From Grimontia sedimenti (GTDB taxonomy: Bacteria > Pseudomonadota > Gammaproteobacteria > Enterobacterales > Vibrionaceae): 64,000 nucleotides of DNA. The position numbers and the translations under genes were made by a program. Below are positions 29,368 to 37,501 of this stretch, in pieces (position 1 is the stretch's first letter; each line of letters starts with the position of its first letter). The stretch covers positions 62,001 to 126,000 of the forward strand of contig NZ_JAALDL010000003.1 of assembly GCF_011045095.1 (NCBI RefSeq), read 5' to 3'. The notes under the pieces were generated by a model. That model was not told where the DNA came from and ran no database searches. It worked only from the letters and a program-made list of their open reading frames with translations.

Positions 29368-29392
29368 GCGTGGATTAAGAAAAATCAGTTAT

Positions 29393-29434
29393 GCATAGCC
29401 ACATGAGGCTTTCAACATGCTCTTGTGGCTATGC
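29393..29434 (-). terminator. Hairpin downstream of psiE
   Basis: GCATAGCCACATGAG pairs with CTCTTGTGGCTATGC (one mismatch) around a 12-base loop. On the minus strand it follows psiE and precedes a loose T-rich stretch, so it probably terminates psiE. Confidence 0.6.
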
Positions 29435-29463
29435 GAGCGAACTCGATCAGAAAAGGCGTTTTT

Positions 29464-29865
29464 CTATTCCTCACCACCCGGCACTTTGGGGTAGGGGAAT
29501 TTGATATGGCCGATTCTGATAACAAACACGGTAATGGCGAGGATAAGACCAGCAAAAGTGATAGACAGGATCCGCCAGTCATCCATGTTTTTCATGTCGA
29601 GGATAAGGTAACGCGCCAGTGCAACTATTCCGATGTAAAGTGGCATGCGGACGGGTACTTTCCCAGATTCGAAGAAGCTATGCACCATGGCAAGTACTTC
29701 GAGGTAGATGAACATCAGCAGAAGATCGCCGACTGATACGGTGCGGTTAACGATGACTAAATGGATTTCTTCGCCAATGGCATAGATTGTGGCGATCACA
29801 ATCAGTACCAGCACGCAGTTTTCCATAAAGTGTATGACTTTAGACGTATTTTTGTTCTTGGGCAT
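29464..29865 (-). CDS. psiE: PsiE-family membrane protein
   Basis: About 133 residues with four helices: VIHFMENCVLVLIVIATIYAIGEE, LLLMFIYLEVLAMVHSFFESGKVPVRMPLYIGIVALARYLILD (family core, given as motif FIYLEVLAM and PLYIGIVALARYLILD) and ILSITFAGLILAITVFVIRI. It belongs to the phosphate-starvation-inducible PsiE family of unknown biochemical function. ATG at 29865 is preferred over 29877, which has its AAGG directly adjoining. No clear Pho box upstream. Confidence 0.82.
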   Translation of the reverse strand: MPKNKNTSKVIHFMENCVLVLIVIATIYAIGEEIHLVIVNRTVSVGDLLLMFIYLEVLAMVHSFFESGKVPVRMPLYIGIVALARYLILDMKNMDDWRILSITFAGLILAITVFVIRIGHIKFPYPKVPGGEE

Positions 29866-29940
29866 TTTCACCACCATCCTTGGGTAAAATGGCAGTGTAG
29901 CGAGAAGCTTTACAGCTGTGCCGTCTCATTGACAAGAGCA

Positions 29941-29964
29941 CACCCCTTCAATATTGAAGGAGTG
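29941..29964. promoter_or_regulatory. Palindrome between M14 peptidase gene and psiE
   Basis: CCTTCAATATTGAAGG (29945-29960) is a perfect 16-bp palindrome, extended by CAC/GTG with one mismatch. It lies 28 bases past the M14 stop and about 75 bases before psiE. It may be a psiE operator or a terminator hairpin; no T run. Confidence 0.4.
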
Positions 29965-29992
29965 CGATTATGAGGAGCGTTTGAAGTGGCTG

Positions 29993-30907
29993 TTATCGAA
30001 CAGAAAGCAGGTAGTTTAACGCACCGCGAACAGCAGCAACCTGCGCATCATTACATTCTTCGTCGGTCACTTTCGGGCTGTCTGGGTACACTTCTGTGGT
30101 CGTACCGTATTGGCAATTGGTAAAGCCACTACACAGGCCCAATTTCTTTGTTGGGTAGTTAATCACGCCTTCCTGCTCTACCGGAGTGCCAATGATATTG
30201 CCATTTTCATCGGCTGGCGCAATGTGAGTGACTTTACGCACTTCATTGATGATGGCGGTTTGGAATTCCGTGTTCGGCATGTCAGTGTCGCCAACGGTGT
30301 AGAAACCGTCTGGCACCGTATCTGGTTCATATTCCTTGCCGTCACGCGCAGCCAGCGCAGGGCGGAATTCAGACTCGTCGGTATCTGTGGTTTCATGCAG
30401 ATCGATATGGGTGAAGATTTCCACACCCAGACCTTTTACCCAAGCCATCACATTCGCCGCTTCTTCTGAAGGGCTGTTTTCATAGAATGAGCGGTTAGGG
30501 TCGACGGTTTGCGGGTTCCATCGGTTGATGGTTTCGTAACCCCAAGGGCTGACACACGGCGCAACCACCAAGTTGAAATGCTCGGTGTAGTTTAGTGCCT
30601 CTGTATCAAGAAACTTCAGTGCGCCATGAACACCGCTGGTTTCATAGCCATGCACGCCACCCGTGATCAAAATGGTAGGTTTGGAAGTCTCGAAATTCCG
30701 GCTGCGAATACCGAACTGTGGATAGCGAGCCTTGTTGTAAGATAGCGCGCCGTATTGCTCGACATCGAAACGATCTTTTAGTGCATTGATTTTTCCAAGC
30801 ACTTCTTCTTGATAGCTGCGTTTGATGCTTACAGTGTGCAACCACTGAACTCTTTCTTTTTTGCCCCAAGGTTGACCTGGTGTACCGATCGGGTATGCGT
30901 TAGACAT
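29993..30907 (-). CDS. M14-family zinc carboxypeptidase-like protein
   Basis: A 304-residue metallohydrolase of the M14/AspA-AstE clan. Zinc ligands: His86 and Glu89 in GGVHGYETSG and His171 in HIDLHETTDTDE; substrate Arg139 in VDPNRSF; catalytic Glu in TTTEVYPD near residue 280. No signal peptide, so probably cytosolic. The family removes C-terminal residues or cleaves N-acyl amino acids; specificity is unclear. It lies downstream of a LysR gene on the same strand, separated by tandem repeats that may be LysR binding sites. Confidence 0.85.
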   Translation of the reverse strand: MSNAYPIGTPGQPWGKKERVQWLHTVSIKRSYQEEVLGKINALKDRFDVEQYGALSYNKARYPQFGIRSRNFETSKPTILITGGVHGYETSGVHGALKFLDTEALNYTEHFNLVVAPCVSPWGYETINRWNPQTVDPNRSFYENSPSEEAANVMAWVKGLGVEIFTHIDLHETTDTDESEFRPALAARDGKEYEPDTVPDGFYTVGDTDMPNTEFQTAIINEVRKVTHIAPADENGNIIGTPVEQEGVINYPTKKLGLCSGFTNCQYGTTTEVYPDSPKVTDEECNDAQVAAVRGALNYLLSVR

Positions 30908-30974
30908 GCTTGTTACTGTTCTCCTGTTACTTTGTCGATGAGATTATTCGCACCTTCCCCTTTTGAGGCAAACT

Positions 30975-31023
30975 TTTTATCTACTGACAATTGTTTTATC
31001 TACTGACAATTGTTTTATTTACT
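30975..31023. repeat. Tandem 19-bp repeat between LysR gene and M14 gene
   Basis: TTTTATCTACTGACAATTG is present twice in perfect tandem (30975-30993, 30994-31012) and a third, partial copy (31013-31023, 10 of 11) overlaps the LysR stop codon. Its position upstream of the M14 gene fits a repeated operator or a duplicated promoter (TTGTCA on the minus strand resembles a -35 box). Confidence 0.7.
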
Positions 31024-31921
31024 CTGCATCTGCCACGAGAAAACTTTCCAACCTGTCTGAAAGCCAGGCTGTCAGTGCACCGCCACGTGCATCCATGGCG
31101 GTAATTTCACCATAAGGTTGCCATTGCATCGCGTTGGAATGGCGCATGACCTGCAACGTGCCACTACGAAGATACTTCCTCAACAGCATAGATGGCACAT
31201 TTGACCAACCTGAACCGTCCAACACCGCATCTCGAAGGTGCTCGTAAAATGGCAATGCGATGTAGTGTGGTGAGATTGGGTCGAGCGCCTTAAGGCCTTC
31301 GTCATCCACGTAAGCGAGGGTGATTTCGGTATACCGTTCCAAGTCTGCACGTTGTATACGTTTCATCGACGCCAATGGATGATCTTTTCGCACCACAGAC
31401 ATCATGCGTACCTGACCCAGTTTCTTTGAGTTAATGCGGCCAAAGGCGCGGGTTTCTGGCAACAGGCCGAAAGCCACATCTACCATGTTTTCATCCACCA
31501 TTTCGTAAAGCTCTGGTGGGGGAGCCACGTAAATCGAAACGCTGGAATCGGGGAACTGCTGCTGAATTTCCCGCATGGTGGCGCGCCAGAATGATTCCGG
31601 CAGTGCATCATCACGGCCGATGCGGAGGGCAGATTCAATGCCACTTTCGAATTGTCGGCATTTTGCTTCGATATCCACAGCGGCTTGCAAAAGGCGTTCG
31701 CAATCGTCATGCACCATTCGGCCAACATCCGTCAGTTTTACGCTGTTACCGGAACGGGCAAGTAACTCAACACCTAAACTGTCTTCCAAGGCGCTGATCG
31801 CCGCACTCACCGTGGTGCGGCTTTTGTCGAGCTCTCGGGCAGCGCCGGCAATCGAGCCTTCTTCAACTGCGGTAAGAAACATTTCTATTTGGCTGCTACG
31901 CATATCTGCATACCGTTTCAT
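31019..31921 (-). CDS. LysR-family regulator
   Basis: A 300-residue LTTR: winged helix with MFLTAVEEGSIAGAARELDKSRTTVSAAISALE (motif SRTTVSAAI) and an effector domain with DDALPESFWRATMREIQ and VDVAFGLLPETRAFG. Start at 31921, or at the Met seven codons in. Same strand as, and directly upstream of, the M14 peptidase gene, which it probably regulates. The effector cannot be inferred. Confidence 0.88.
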   Translation of the reverse strand: MKRYADMRSSQIEMFLTAVEEGSIAGAARELDKSRTTVSAAISALEDSLGVELLARSGNSVKLTDVGRMVHDDCERLLQAAVDIEAKCRQFESGIESALRIGRDDALPESFWRATMREIQQQFPDSSVSIYVAPPPELYEMVDENMVDVAFGLLPETRAFGRINSKKLGQVRMMSVVRKDHPLASMKRIQRADLERYTEITLAYVDDEGLKALDPISPHYIALPFYEHLRDAVLDGSGWSNVPSMLLRKYLRSGTLQVMRHSNAMQWQPYGEITAMDARGGALTAWLSDRLESFLVADAE

Positions 31922-32165
31922 TAATCTTGTGGAAATTGATTCTACGCCTAAATATTTCAGTGAAAAGACCTGGTGACGAAAAAGTTGTCGCTCAGCAACT
32001 CTTTGATTTTGTCCAAAGCGGTTATTGTGTTTCCAGAGCGTTAAGGAATACCCAAATTACCTCGTATAAACGGCTGTTTTAAGCCAATAAGAACTGCGCT
32101 AAATGGTAAGAGGTGGTTTGGTTATTCTCGCTACTGTCAAAATTTTTGTCACTTTGTGGGGATTT

Positions 32166-32876
32166 ATGTCTTGTGAATATACGAAAGAACGTAACTTATT
32201 GAAGTTTTCTACCCTTGCTTGTTTAGGTTTCGCAGCGATGGGTATCGGCCTGGGCATCTGGGCGGGATCTATGGTTATTGTGTTCGATGGCGCTTACTCT
32301 CTTGTCAGTCTGGCTCTTTCTCTGATGGCGCTTGCAGCAACCATGTACATTCGTAAGCCTGTGAAAAAATCAGGTAAAAATGAGAAGCTAGTATCTGCGC
32401 GAAAGGCTGCAGTGATTGAATCGCTGGTGGTTCTCACTAAAGGCCTTGTGGTGGGCATTGTTTGTCTGGTGTCATTCGCTTCAGCAATGCAGGCCATGTT
32501 TGACGGTGGCCGTGAAGTCAACGCAGGTTTTGCGCTGGTGTTTGGTGTGATCAATGTGGTGGGTTGTCTGGCAACCTACATGGCGGTGCGCAAACAATCC
32601 GGTAAACGTCCTTCAGCGATTCTGAAAGCAGAATCAAGCCAATGGCTGATGGATACAGTGATCAGTGCTGCCGTGTTGTTGGGTTTCCTGGTGGCCGCAG
32701 GTTTGATGATGAGTGGTCTGGAAGAATATGCGGTGTATGCCGACCCAATGATGGTGATTCTGGCTTCGGTTTATTTTGCTACCGTACCAGTGAAAATGAT
32801 CAGCGAGTCTTCGAAGAAACTGATGGCTATCCATCAGGAGTCAATGAACGAAAAGGGTGAGGGTGTTCTTGCTTGA
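32166..32876 (+). CDS. Cation-efflux (CDF)-like transporter
   Basis: About 236 residues with five to six helices and the CDF signature FDGAYSLVSLALSLMALAAT (residues about 40-60). Asp in this motif and DTVISAAVLLGF/YADPMMVILASVYF later give the acidic metal-binding positions. The C-terminal cytosolic domain of typical CDF exporters is very short here. It should exchange a divalent cation for protons. ATG at 32166 follows GTGGGGATTT; the longer frame from 32103 is less likely. Confidence 0.75.
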   Translation: MSCEYTKERNLLKFSTLACLGFAAMGIGLGIWAGSMVIVFDGAYSLVSLALSLMALAATMYIRKPVKKSGKNEKLVSARKAAVIESLVVLTKGLVVGIVCLVSFASAMQAMFDGGREVNAGFALVFGVINVVGCLATYMAVRKQSGKRPSAILKAESSQWLMDTVISAAVLLGFLVAAGLMMSGLEEYAVYADPMMVILASVYFATVPVKMISESSKKLMAIHQESMNEKGEGVLA

Positions 32877-32898
32877 CTCACGAAAGAGTAATTTGAAG

Positions 32899-32926
32899 AA
32901 AAGAGCAGCTTAGGCTGCTCTTTTTT
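32899..32926. terminator. Bidirectional terminator
   Basis: AAAAGAGCAGC-TTAG-GCTGCTCTTTT with flanking T. It closes the CDF gene; the loop contains the stop codon of the converging histidine kinase gene. Confidence 0.9.
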
Positions 32927-34328
32927 GTGGGAAACAGAGGGTAAAAATACTGCCTTTTCCTAATTCTGAGGTAACACTGAGTTCTCCTCGAATTGTCGTC
33001 GTGATTGCTTTGGCTAACGACAGCCCAAGTCCATAGCCTTCTGTTGAGCGGCTTTGTTCTGTTCTGAACAATCGTGAAAAAATGAGCGATTGATGCTCTT
33101 CCGCAATCCCCATTCCCGTATCGCTGACCGTAATGCGTGCAGATTTAGCGTCCACCTCGTATGCGAGCACAACGGTTCCATCTTCAGGCGTGAACTTAAT
33201 GGCGTTATCAAGAAGGTTTACAAGCACCTGAATCAATTTACTTTCATCACTCACCAACTGTTGACCTTTTGGGCAGTCAATAATGAGCGTAATTGATTTT
33301 TCCTCCGCGGCTTCCTCGTACCATTCCACCACCTTATCTAAGGTGTGTTTGACATCAATGGAATGAAAAGAGGGCATGCTTCGACCTGCCGCTTCATCAT
33401 TAATTTTCATTAAGGTTGTCAGCATTTGACTGGCAATTTCGGATGATTCCAGACAGTCCGTTAATGCAGCTTTTAAAGCTGCTTCGTTCTCGGTTTGGGA
33501 CTTGGAGCCGATCAGCGCGCTTTCTGCAGATAGCCTGATGCGTGACAGCGGTGTTCGTAGATCGTGGGCAATGGCGTGAAGCGTATTTTCCATGCTTTCA
33601 ATCACCATGCTCAGTCTGGTCAACAGTTTGTTGATGCTTTGGCTCATCGCAGAAAGCTGCCCTGATTTGTTTCCTTCAGAGACATTAAAAGCAATATATA
33701 AAGTGTCGAGTGACGCAATACTGGCTTCATCCAACTGGTGGGCAAGCGAGAAAAGCGGAGCAAGCGTTGAGTGGATCAGCTTCCAGACAAAGCCCGTACA
33801 GACGAATGCTAACAAGGCTAAGGCCATGCCAATCCTCGTCCATTCGCTGAACACGGTCGGAAAATGTACCAAGGTAGGCTGCACCATCCAATAGGTTCCT
33901 GTTTTTGCCTGCATAGGTAAGGAGATATAAGGCACGCTGGTCACTTGGGTTATCCAGCTTCTTCCATTAGCTAGATAGGTATTCAAGGGTTTGGTTGGGG
34001 CTAGCAGGTCAAACCCTCCGATTCTTTTTACCTCTTTTTGATTATCGGCCTGCCAGAAAATGGCAATTTGATTTTCTTCCAATCGCTGTGGGTTGGAAGT
34101 GATGACATGAAGGAATTTTTTGTCGTCGTTGAAAGTGATAATCCGTTGATACTCGGCCTGCATTGAGCTGAGTAGCTTTACGTCATTGCGATAAGACCCA
34201 TAAAGCAACATCACTGCAATGGTGATTTGAACGAACACCAAGCACAGCGTAAGCACCAGGACAAAGCGCAAGAACAAGTGGCGCTGTGTTTTGGATAGCG
34301 ACTGGCTAACACTCTTTTCTGAGGACAT
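32910..34328 (-). CDS. Sensor histidine kinase
   Basis: A 472-residue inner-membrane kinase: helix at about 20-42 (LRFVLVLTLCLVFVQITIAVML), a periplasmic sensor of about 120 residues, second helix (IGMALALLAFVCTGFVWKLI), HAMP-like linker, dimerisation domain with phospho-His in HAIAHDLRTPLSR (about residue 255), and ATPase motifs NLLDNAIKFTPE (N box), SDTGMGI (G1) and GYGLGLSLAKAI (G2). Its ATG overlaps the response-regulator gene by 23 bases with GGAG six bases before, so the pair is coupled. The secreted HbpS-like neighbour suggests a redox or heme-linked signal. Confidence 0.92.
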   Translation of the reverse strand: MSSEKSVSQSLSKTQRHLFLRFVLVLTLCLVFVQITIAVMLLYGSYRNDVKLLSSMQAEYQRIITFNDDKKFLHVITSNPQRLEENQIAIFWQADNQKEVKRIGGFDLLAPTKPLNTYLANGRSWITQVTSVPYISLPMQAKTGTYWMVQPTLVHFPTVFSEWTRIGMALALLAFVCTGFVWKLIHSTLAPLFSLAHQLDEASIASLDTLYIAFNVSEGNKSGQLSAMSQSINKLLTRLSMVIESMENTLHAIAHDLRTPLSRIRLSAESALIGSKSQTENEAALKAALTDCLESSEIASQMLTTLMKINDEAAGRSMPSFHSIDVKHTLDKVVEWYEEAAEEKSITLIIDCPKGQQLVSDESKLIQVLVNLLDNAIKFTPEDGTVVLAYEVDAKSARITVSDTGMGIAEEHQSLIFSRLFRTEQSRSTEGYGLGLSLAKAITTTIRGELSVTSELGKGSIFTLCFPQKRAA

Positions 34329-34986
34329 AGCCGACTCCTCGTATCGTGTGTATCAGCGAATGGTCAAAGGACTTGTCGACTTTGTTCCTCAGCCGGCAAA
34401 CGAGCACATCAACCACGTTAGTTTGGGGATCGAACTGATAGCCCCACACTTGTTCAAGAATGGCTGTTTTCGACATCACTTTTTCTGGATTTCTGAGAAA
34501 AAGCTCTGCGAGTGCAAATTCTCTTTTATTGAGGGATATACGTTCTTCGCCCCTGACCAGTTCGCGTCGGATCAAATCAAGGCTGAGTTCGTCAAAACTC
34601 AATGATGTGGGAGAGGCGGGTTCTCGGGCTCCGCGACGTGAAATAGACTGGCATCTTGCCATCAGTTCGGTAAAGGCAAAGGGCTTAACGAGGTAGTCGT
34701 CTGCGCCACATTGTAATCCAGTCACGCGCTCTTGAACCGAATGCTTCGCACTGAGAATGATCACGGGCACGTTGTGGCCTTGTCCCCGTAGTTGGCGGAG
34801 CAAGGTCATGCCATCCATTTCTGGCAGCATCAAATCCAGAATCACGACGTCGTAATGTTCCAGAGTGGCGTAGTGGAGACCTTCAACGCCAGTTTTTGCC
34901 AGCGTGGTTGAGCAACCTTCCTGCTCGAACCCTTGCTGGAGAAACTGCTGGATGTGCGCGTCATCTTCGACGATCAGTAAATTCAA
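34306..34986 (-). CDS. OmpR-family response regulator
   Basis: A 226-residue regulator: receiver domain with acidic pocket EDD, phospho-Asp in DVVILDLMLPEMDG (about residue 53) and Lys in YLVKPFAF, then a winged-helix DNA-binding domain (SLNKREFALAELFLRNPEKVMSK; VDVLVCRLRNKVD; TIRGVGYVL). I start it at TTG 34986 because CGGAG lies seven bases upstream and NLLIVEDD then sits at the N-terminus; an ATG at 35049 lacks a ribosome site and falls inside a palindrome. First gene of the pair with the kinase. Confidence 0.92.
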   Translation of the reverse strand: MNLLIVEDDAHIQQFLQQGFEQEGCSTTLAKTGVEGLHYATLEHYDVVILDLMLPEMDGMTLLRQLRGQGHNVPVIILSAKHSVQERVTGLQCGADDYLVKPFAFTELMARCQSISRRGAREPASPTSLSFDELSLDLIRRELVRGEERISLNKREFALAELFLRNPEKVMSKTAILEQVWGYQFDPQTNVVDVLVCRLRNKVDKSFDHSLIHTIRGVGYVLRKEC

Positions 34987-35046
34987 TCCATGACTCCGTA
35001 TTTGTCTTTTCTGTAATTTATCAGAGCGTGTTGGTGAATTGGCTTT

Positions 35047-35064
35047 CATTACAAGTATGTAATG
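35047..35064. promoter_or_regulatory. Palindromic candidate response-regulator operator
   Basis: CATTACA-AGTA-TGTAATG, perfect 7-bp arms, between the divergent two-component operon and the HbpS-like gene. Suited to binding a dimeric OmpR-type regulator controlling both directions. Confidence 0.55.
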
Positions 35065-35101
35065 GTTTGGAAAGTTTTGGGTAATTGGGTTCTGGGTACC
35101 T

Positions 35102-35120
35102 TGTTCATCTAGGATGAACA
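35102..35120. promoter_or_regulatory. Inverted repeat in HbpS-like gene leader
   Basis: TGTTCATC-TAG-GATGAACA, perfect 8-bp arms, ending three bases before the AAGGA ribosome site. Either an operator or an mRNA hairpin limiting translation. Confidence 0.5.
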
Positions 35121-35135
35121 GAAAGGAAAATGCTC

Positions 35136-35633
35136 ATGAAATTCTCAATGAAACATTTGGCACTGGTTATTGGCGCAACCTGTTTTACCTCCTTTGGCGT
35201 AATGGCCAAGGACGTCAGCATTCAGAAATCAGAACTCTCTTCTTCTGTCGCTTTTAACCTTGCAGTGGAAGCGATGAATCAGTGTAAGAAAGACGGCTAC
35301 GCGGTGACGGCAACCGTGGTTGACCCGACCGGACGGGTGTTAGCGCAGGTTCGTGATAACAAAGCAGGGACCCATACACTGGAGAGCTCGCGCCAGAAAG
35401 CGTTCACATCCGTCAGCATGAAACGCCCAACGGCGGATCTGATGAAAACCATCAATGACAAGCCCATTCTGCAGCCCCTTCAATATATGGATGAAAACCT
35501 ATTGTTTTTGGCTGGCGGTATTCCGCTGAAAGAGAAAGACATGATTGTTGGTGGGATCGGTGTTGGCGGTGCGCCTGGCGGTCATCTCGATGTTGCCTGC
35601 GCAGAAGCTGCCATCAATAAACATCTGAAATAG
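35136..35633 (+). CDS. Exported HbpS/GlcG-family heme-binding-like protein
   Basis: A 165-residue protein with signal peptide (MKFSMKHLALVIGATC..., cleavage after VMA) and one GlcG/HbpS domain (PF03928): AVEAMNQCKKDGYAVTATVVDPTGRVLA and the Gly-rich end GGIPLKEKDMIVGGIGVGGAPGGHLDVACAEAAI (motif VGGIGVGGAPGG). In Streptomyces, HbpS binds heme/iron and modulates the adjacent SenS-SenR two-component system; here the gene is divergent from a two-component pair. GlcG is also part of E. coli glc operons, and glcDEF lie 2 kb away. AAGGA nine bases before ATG 35136 favours this start over 35130. Confidence 0.85.
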   Translation: MKFSMKHLALVIGATCFTSFGVMAKDVSIQKSELSSSVAFNLAVEAMNQCKKDGYAVTATVVDPTGRVLAQVRDNKAGTHTLESSRQKAFTSVSMKRPTADLMKTINDKPILQPLQYMDENLLFLAGGIPLKEKDMIVGGIGVGGAPGGHLDVACAEAAINKHLK

Positions 35634-35640
35634 TGCGACA

Positions 35641-35664
35641 AGAGCAGGGGAGACTCTGCTCTTT
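35641..35664 (+). terminator. Terminator of HbpS-like gene
   Basis: AGAGCAG-GGGAGACT-CTGCTCT just after the stop codon, followed by a short T run. Confidence 0.65.
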
Positions 35665-35785
35665 CCATTTCCGATGCATGATAAAGCCCAGTGTGGATCG
35701 AAGCTCAGCAATTTTGGTCATGTTTTATTTTCGGTTTCAGGATAGTTTGGTCTGACTGGTTTGCCGTGCAAATGGCAGACTCAGA

Positions 35786-36691
35786 ATGACACTGAACATG
35801 GATGAAACGGCAAATAGAACCAAGATGCATCACTTAGCGGAAAAACTGGAAAGAGCGCGCGAATTTATTGAACTCAACCTTGATAGCGACATTGATTTAG
35901 ATGCACTCTCCGGCGTTGCATGCTTATCTAAGTTTCACTTCCACCGTCAGTTCTCCATCCGCTATGGCGTCAACGTTGCCACCTACGTCAGGCTACTTCG
36001 CCTGAAAAAAGCCTCTTATCAATTGGTCTATCGCCCTGATATCTCTGTGACTGATATTGCACTCGACTGTAACTACGAAAACAGTGAATCCTTCTCCCGC
36101 GCGTTCAGGAAAGTGTTTGGTGTTTCCCCTTCAGCTTTCAGACAGGATCCAGACTGGGCGTCATGGGAAACCCATTTTGATGCCATTGTTCGGGTAAGGA
36201 ATGAGGTTTATATGAATGGTGCTGACTTTGAGGTAGAGATTGTGGATGTCCCGAGCGTCACGATTGCTGCTATCGAGCACCGAGATTCACCTAATCGACT
36301 GGGTGGAACGGTAGGTGAGTTTATTGAGTGGCGACGTGCCAATCATTGTCCGCCGTCGAAATATCGCACCTTCAATCTGGTTTTTGATGACCCTGATGCG
36401 GTAACCGACTCTTCTTTTCGCTTTGACATTGGCTGTGAGCTCCCTGAAAAAGCGGATTTTTCCGATCCACGTATCAAAGTGAAAACCATTGAAGGCGGCC
36501 GATGCGCAAAGCTTCGGTTTATTGGCAGCACTGATGCCATCGGTGTTGCTGTTCGTTACCTGTATTCCCCGTGGCTGGAGCAATCGGGTGAAAAGCTTCG
36601 TGACTTTCCTGTGTTTTTTGAACGAATCAACTTGTTCCCTGAAGTGCCAGAGCGCGAAATGATCACTGATATCTACCTGCCAATACTATGA
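35786..36691 (+). CDS. AraC-family regulator with GyrI-like effector domain
   Basis: A 301-residue fusion: AraC DNA-binding domain at about 20-115 (LSGVACLSKFHFHRQFSIRYG; DIALDCNYENSESFSRAFRKVFGVSPSAFR), then a GyrI-like/AraC_E_bind domain from about 145 (FEVEIVDVPSVTIAAIEHRD) to the end. This Rob/MarA-like layout lets the protein sense small hydrophobic compounds or drugs. The stop overlaps the next gene as ATGA, so they are coupled. No strong ribosome site before the ATG at 35786; a Met four codons in is possible. Confidence 0.88.
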   Translation: MTLNMDETANRTKMHHLAEKLERAREFIELNLDSDIDLDALSGVACLSKFHFHRQFSIRYGVNVATYVRLLRLKKASYQLVYRPDISVTDIALDCNYENSESFSRAFRKVFGVSPSAFRQDPDWASWETHFDAIVRVRNEVYMNGADFEVEIVDVPSVTIAAIEHRDSPNRLGGTVGEFIEWRRANHCPPSKYRTFNLVFDDPDAVTDSSFRFDIGCELPEKADFSDPRIKVKTIEGGRCAKLRFIGSTDAIGVAVRYLYSPWLEQSGEKLRDFPVFFERINLFPEVPEREMITDIYLPIL

Positions 36692-36924
36692 ATGTGACGG
36701 GGGTGGAGAAGCTTCTGGGTTACGCTCGGCTGGGTGTGGCGAGTTTTATCAAAACCTATCTTGCCGCATTGCTTGTTGTCACGGTCAAAGGAGAGATGTT
36801 CGTATTGTCATTGCGGATATGGTCTGAAGAGCCGTTGACGTTCTGGGGAAACGGACTGTGGCAGGTGAACTTCATTCTGGCGCTTTTCTTCACTCTTTTT
36901 TATTACGTAAATCCAAACACTTGA
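36688..36924 (+). CDS. Small membrane protein coupled to AraC gene
   Basis: A 78-residue protein overlapping the AraC/GyrI stop by four bases (ATGA). Two hydrophobic segments (FIKTYLAALLVVTV; WQVNFILALFFTLFYYV) around a short polar loop with WSEEPLTFWGNG. No family recognised. Translational coupling suggests it works with, or is controlled like, the regulator. Confidence 0.6.
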   Translation: MNVTGVEKLLGYARLGVASFIKTYLAALLVVTVKGEMFVLSLRIWSEEPLTFWGNGLWQVNFILALFFTLFYYVNPNT

Positions 36925-37035
36925 GTTACCTCGCGTAAGCAGATTTATTTCAACAGGTTAATGTCTGGTAGGAGCGCTAAGGGCTACACAAAACGTTAGT
37001 ATGAGCTAATGAAATTAGCCCATGGATAAGATGTA

Positions 37036-37497
37036 ATGAATAGCCTAAAACTGAAAATCCCCCCTGTCATTGTTGTCGCACTGGTACTCGTATTAATGAA
37101 GGTCATTTCCCTGTTTACCCCTGCCAGCGAGTGGCTGGCTTCCCTTCCTTCTGGGTTGCCGCTGTTATTTGTGGCTATTGGTGCGTTTGTTGCTGTGAGC
37201 GGTGTGGTCGAGTTTCGTCGCCATAAAACCACAGTAAACCCCATGCTGACGACGGAAGCCACAGCACTTGTCTCCGGTGGCATATACAAAATCACCCGAA
37301 ACCCTATGTACCTTGGAATGCTGCTGGCGTTGGTGGGTGGCGTTTTCTATTGGGCTAACGTGTTCACGGCGTTGGGCTGTTTGGCGTTTGTGTTTTACAT
37401 GAACCGCTTTCAGATTGAGCCGGAAGAAGAGTACCTGGCGGGTCAATTCCCAGATGCTTTTCCTGAATACATGACCAAGGTAAGACGCTGGATTTAA
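37036..37497 (+). CDS. Isoprenylcysteine methyltransferase (ICMT)-like membrane protein
   Basis: A 153-residue inner-membrane protein with four helices and the ICMT/PEMT C-terminal pattern: GIYKITRNPMYLGMLL (SAM-contact region), EPEEEYLAGQF and FPEYMTKVRRWI. Bacterial members of this family methylate unknown substrates; no prenylated proteins are expected here. ATG at 37036 has no strong ribosome site. Converges with glcF, four bases apart. Confidence 0.85.
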   Translation: MNSLKLKIPPVIVVALVLVLMKVISLFTPASEWLASLPSGLPLLFVAIGAFVAVSGVVEFRRHKTTVNPMLTTEATALVSGGIYKITRNPMYLGMLLALVGGVFYWANVFTALGCLAFVFYMNRFQIEPEEEYLAGQFPDAFPEYMTKVRRWI

Positions 37498-37501
37498 CCG
37501 C

